Program-made: the position numbers and the translations under genes | The notes under the pieces: model-generated | The model's input: only the letters and a program-made list of their open reading frames with translations | Databases searched by the model: none | Told to the model about the DNA's origin: nothing | Part shown: positions 13,486-13,505 of the stretch, piece by piece | How positions within the stretch are numbered: the first letter of the stretch is position 1 | Layout of the letters: each line of letters opens with the position of its first letter | Assembly: GCA_050261415.1 (NCBI GenBank) | Contig: JBLNDG010000041.1 | Coordinates: forward strand, 1-13,505 | Source of the DNA: JBLNDG01 sp050261415 | GTDB taxonomy: Bacteria; Bacillota; Clostridia; Lutisporales; Lutisporaceae | DNA: 13,505 nucleotides | Reading direction: 5' to 3'

Positions 13486-13505
13486 TTACCTTAACCTCCG
13501 ATAAT

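Noticed and set aside
1..13505. CRISPR array, prophage, insertion sequence or defence island
   Set aside because: No regularly spaced repeats, transposase, integrase, nuclease-effector or toxin-antitoxin pair could be found on either strand.

Overview
The window looks like chromosomal DNA from a low-GC, endospore-forming member of the Clostridia. The case rests on an alpha/beta-type small acid-soluble spore protein gene, the Firmicute gene order comEC-holA-(convergent) rpsT, strong AGGAGG-type ribosome binding sites, TTG/GTG starts, and sigma-A promoters of the TTGACA/TATAAT type. A tRNA gene with the long D-stem and TCA anticodon of selenocysteine tRNA adds that the organism probably makes selenoproteins. 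I do not name a species.

Layout. Positions 1-183 hold the rpsT promoters and perhaps the beginning or remnant of a leftward gene. rpsT (202-465, +) meets holA (523-1569, -) across a bidirectional terminator; comEC (1726-4101, -) lies upstream of holA, which also has its own promoter. A short unannotated gene for a two-helix membrane protein (4357-4601, +) appears broken by one missing base in an A-run. It converges on, and overlaps by 8 bases, an RNase Z-like metallo-hydrolase (4594-5331, -). Then come, all leftward, a YvlD/holin-4-like membrane protein (5462-5845), a VTT/TVP38-type membrane protein (6112-6792) and a small holin-like protein (6873-7133). A long nested inverted repeat sits at 6009-6117, at the 3' end of the VTT gene.

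A stand-alone alanyl-tRNA editing protein (7291-8487, +) converges on a three-gene leftward unit: PadR-type repressor (10308-9775), a short VOC/glyoxalase-like protein (9742-9458) and an ornithine cyclodeaminase/mu-crystallin family protein (9474-8500). The promoter of this unit is followed directly by two near-identical inverted palindromes, a likely PadR operator. Upstream are a coiled-coil protein of unknown function (10434-10790, -) and a divergent AEC-family transporter (10965-11888, +).

The right end holds the spore protein gene (11978-12247, +), a long tiered hairpin ending in a T-run, the selenocysteine tRNA (12430-12526, +) with its own extended -10 promoter and terminator, a small conserved-looking protein (12686-12913, +), and a RimJ/RimL-like acetyltransferase (12934-13485, -).

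Most of the window is ordinary housekeeping and accessory chromosome. I see no CRISPR array, prophage module, transposase or obvious defence system. The items most worth a second look are the tRNA-Sec gene, the frameshifted small gene, the PadR operator with its truncated VOC partner, and the nested inverted repeat.
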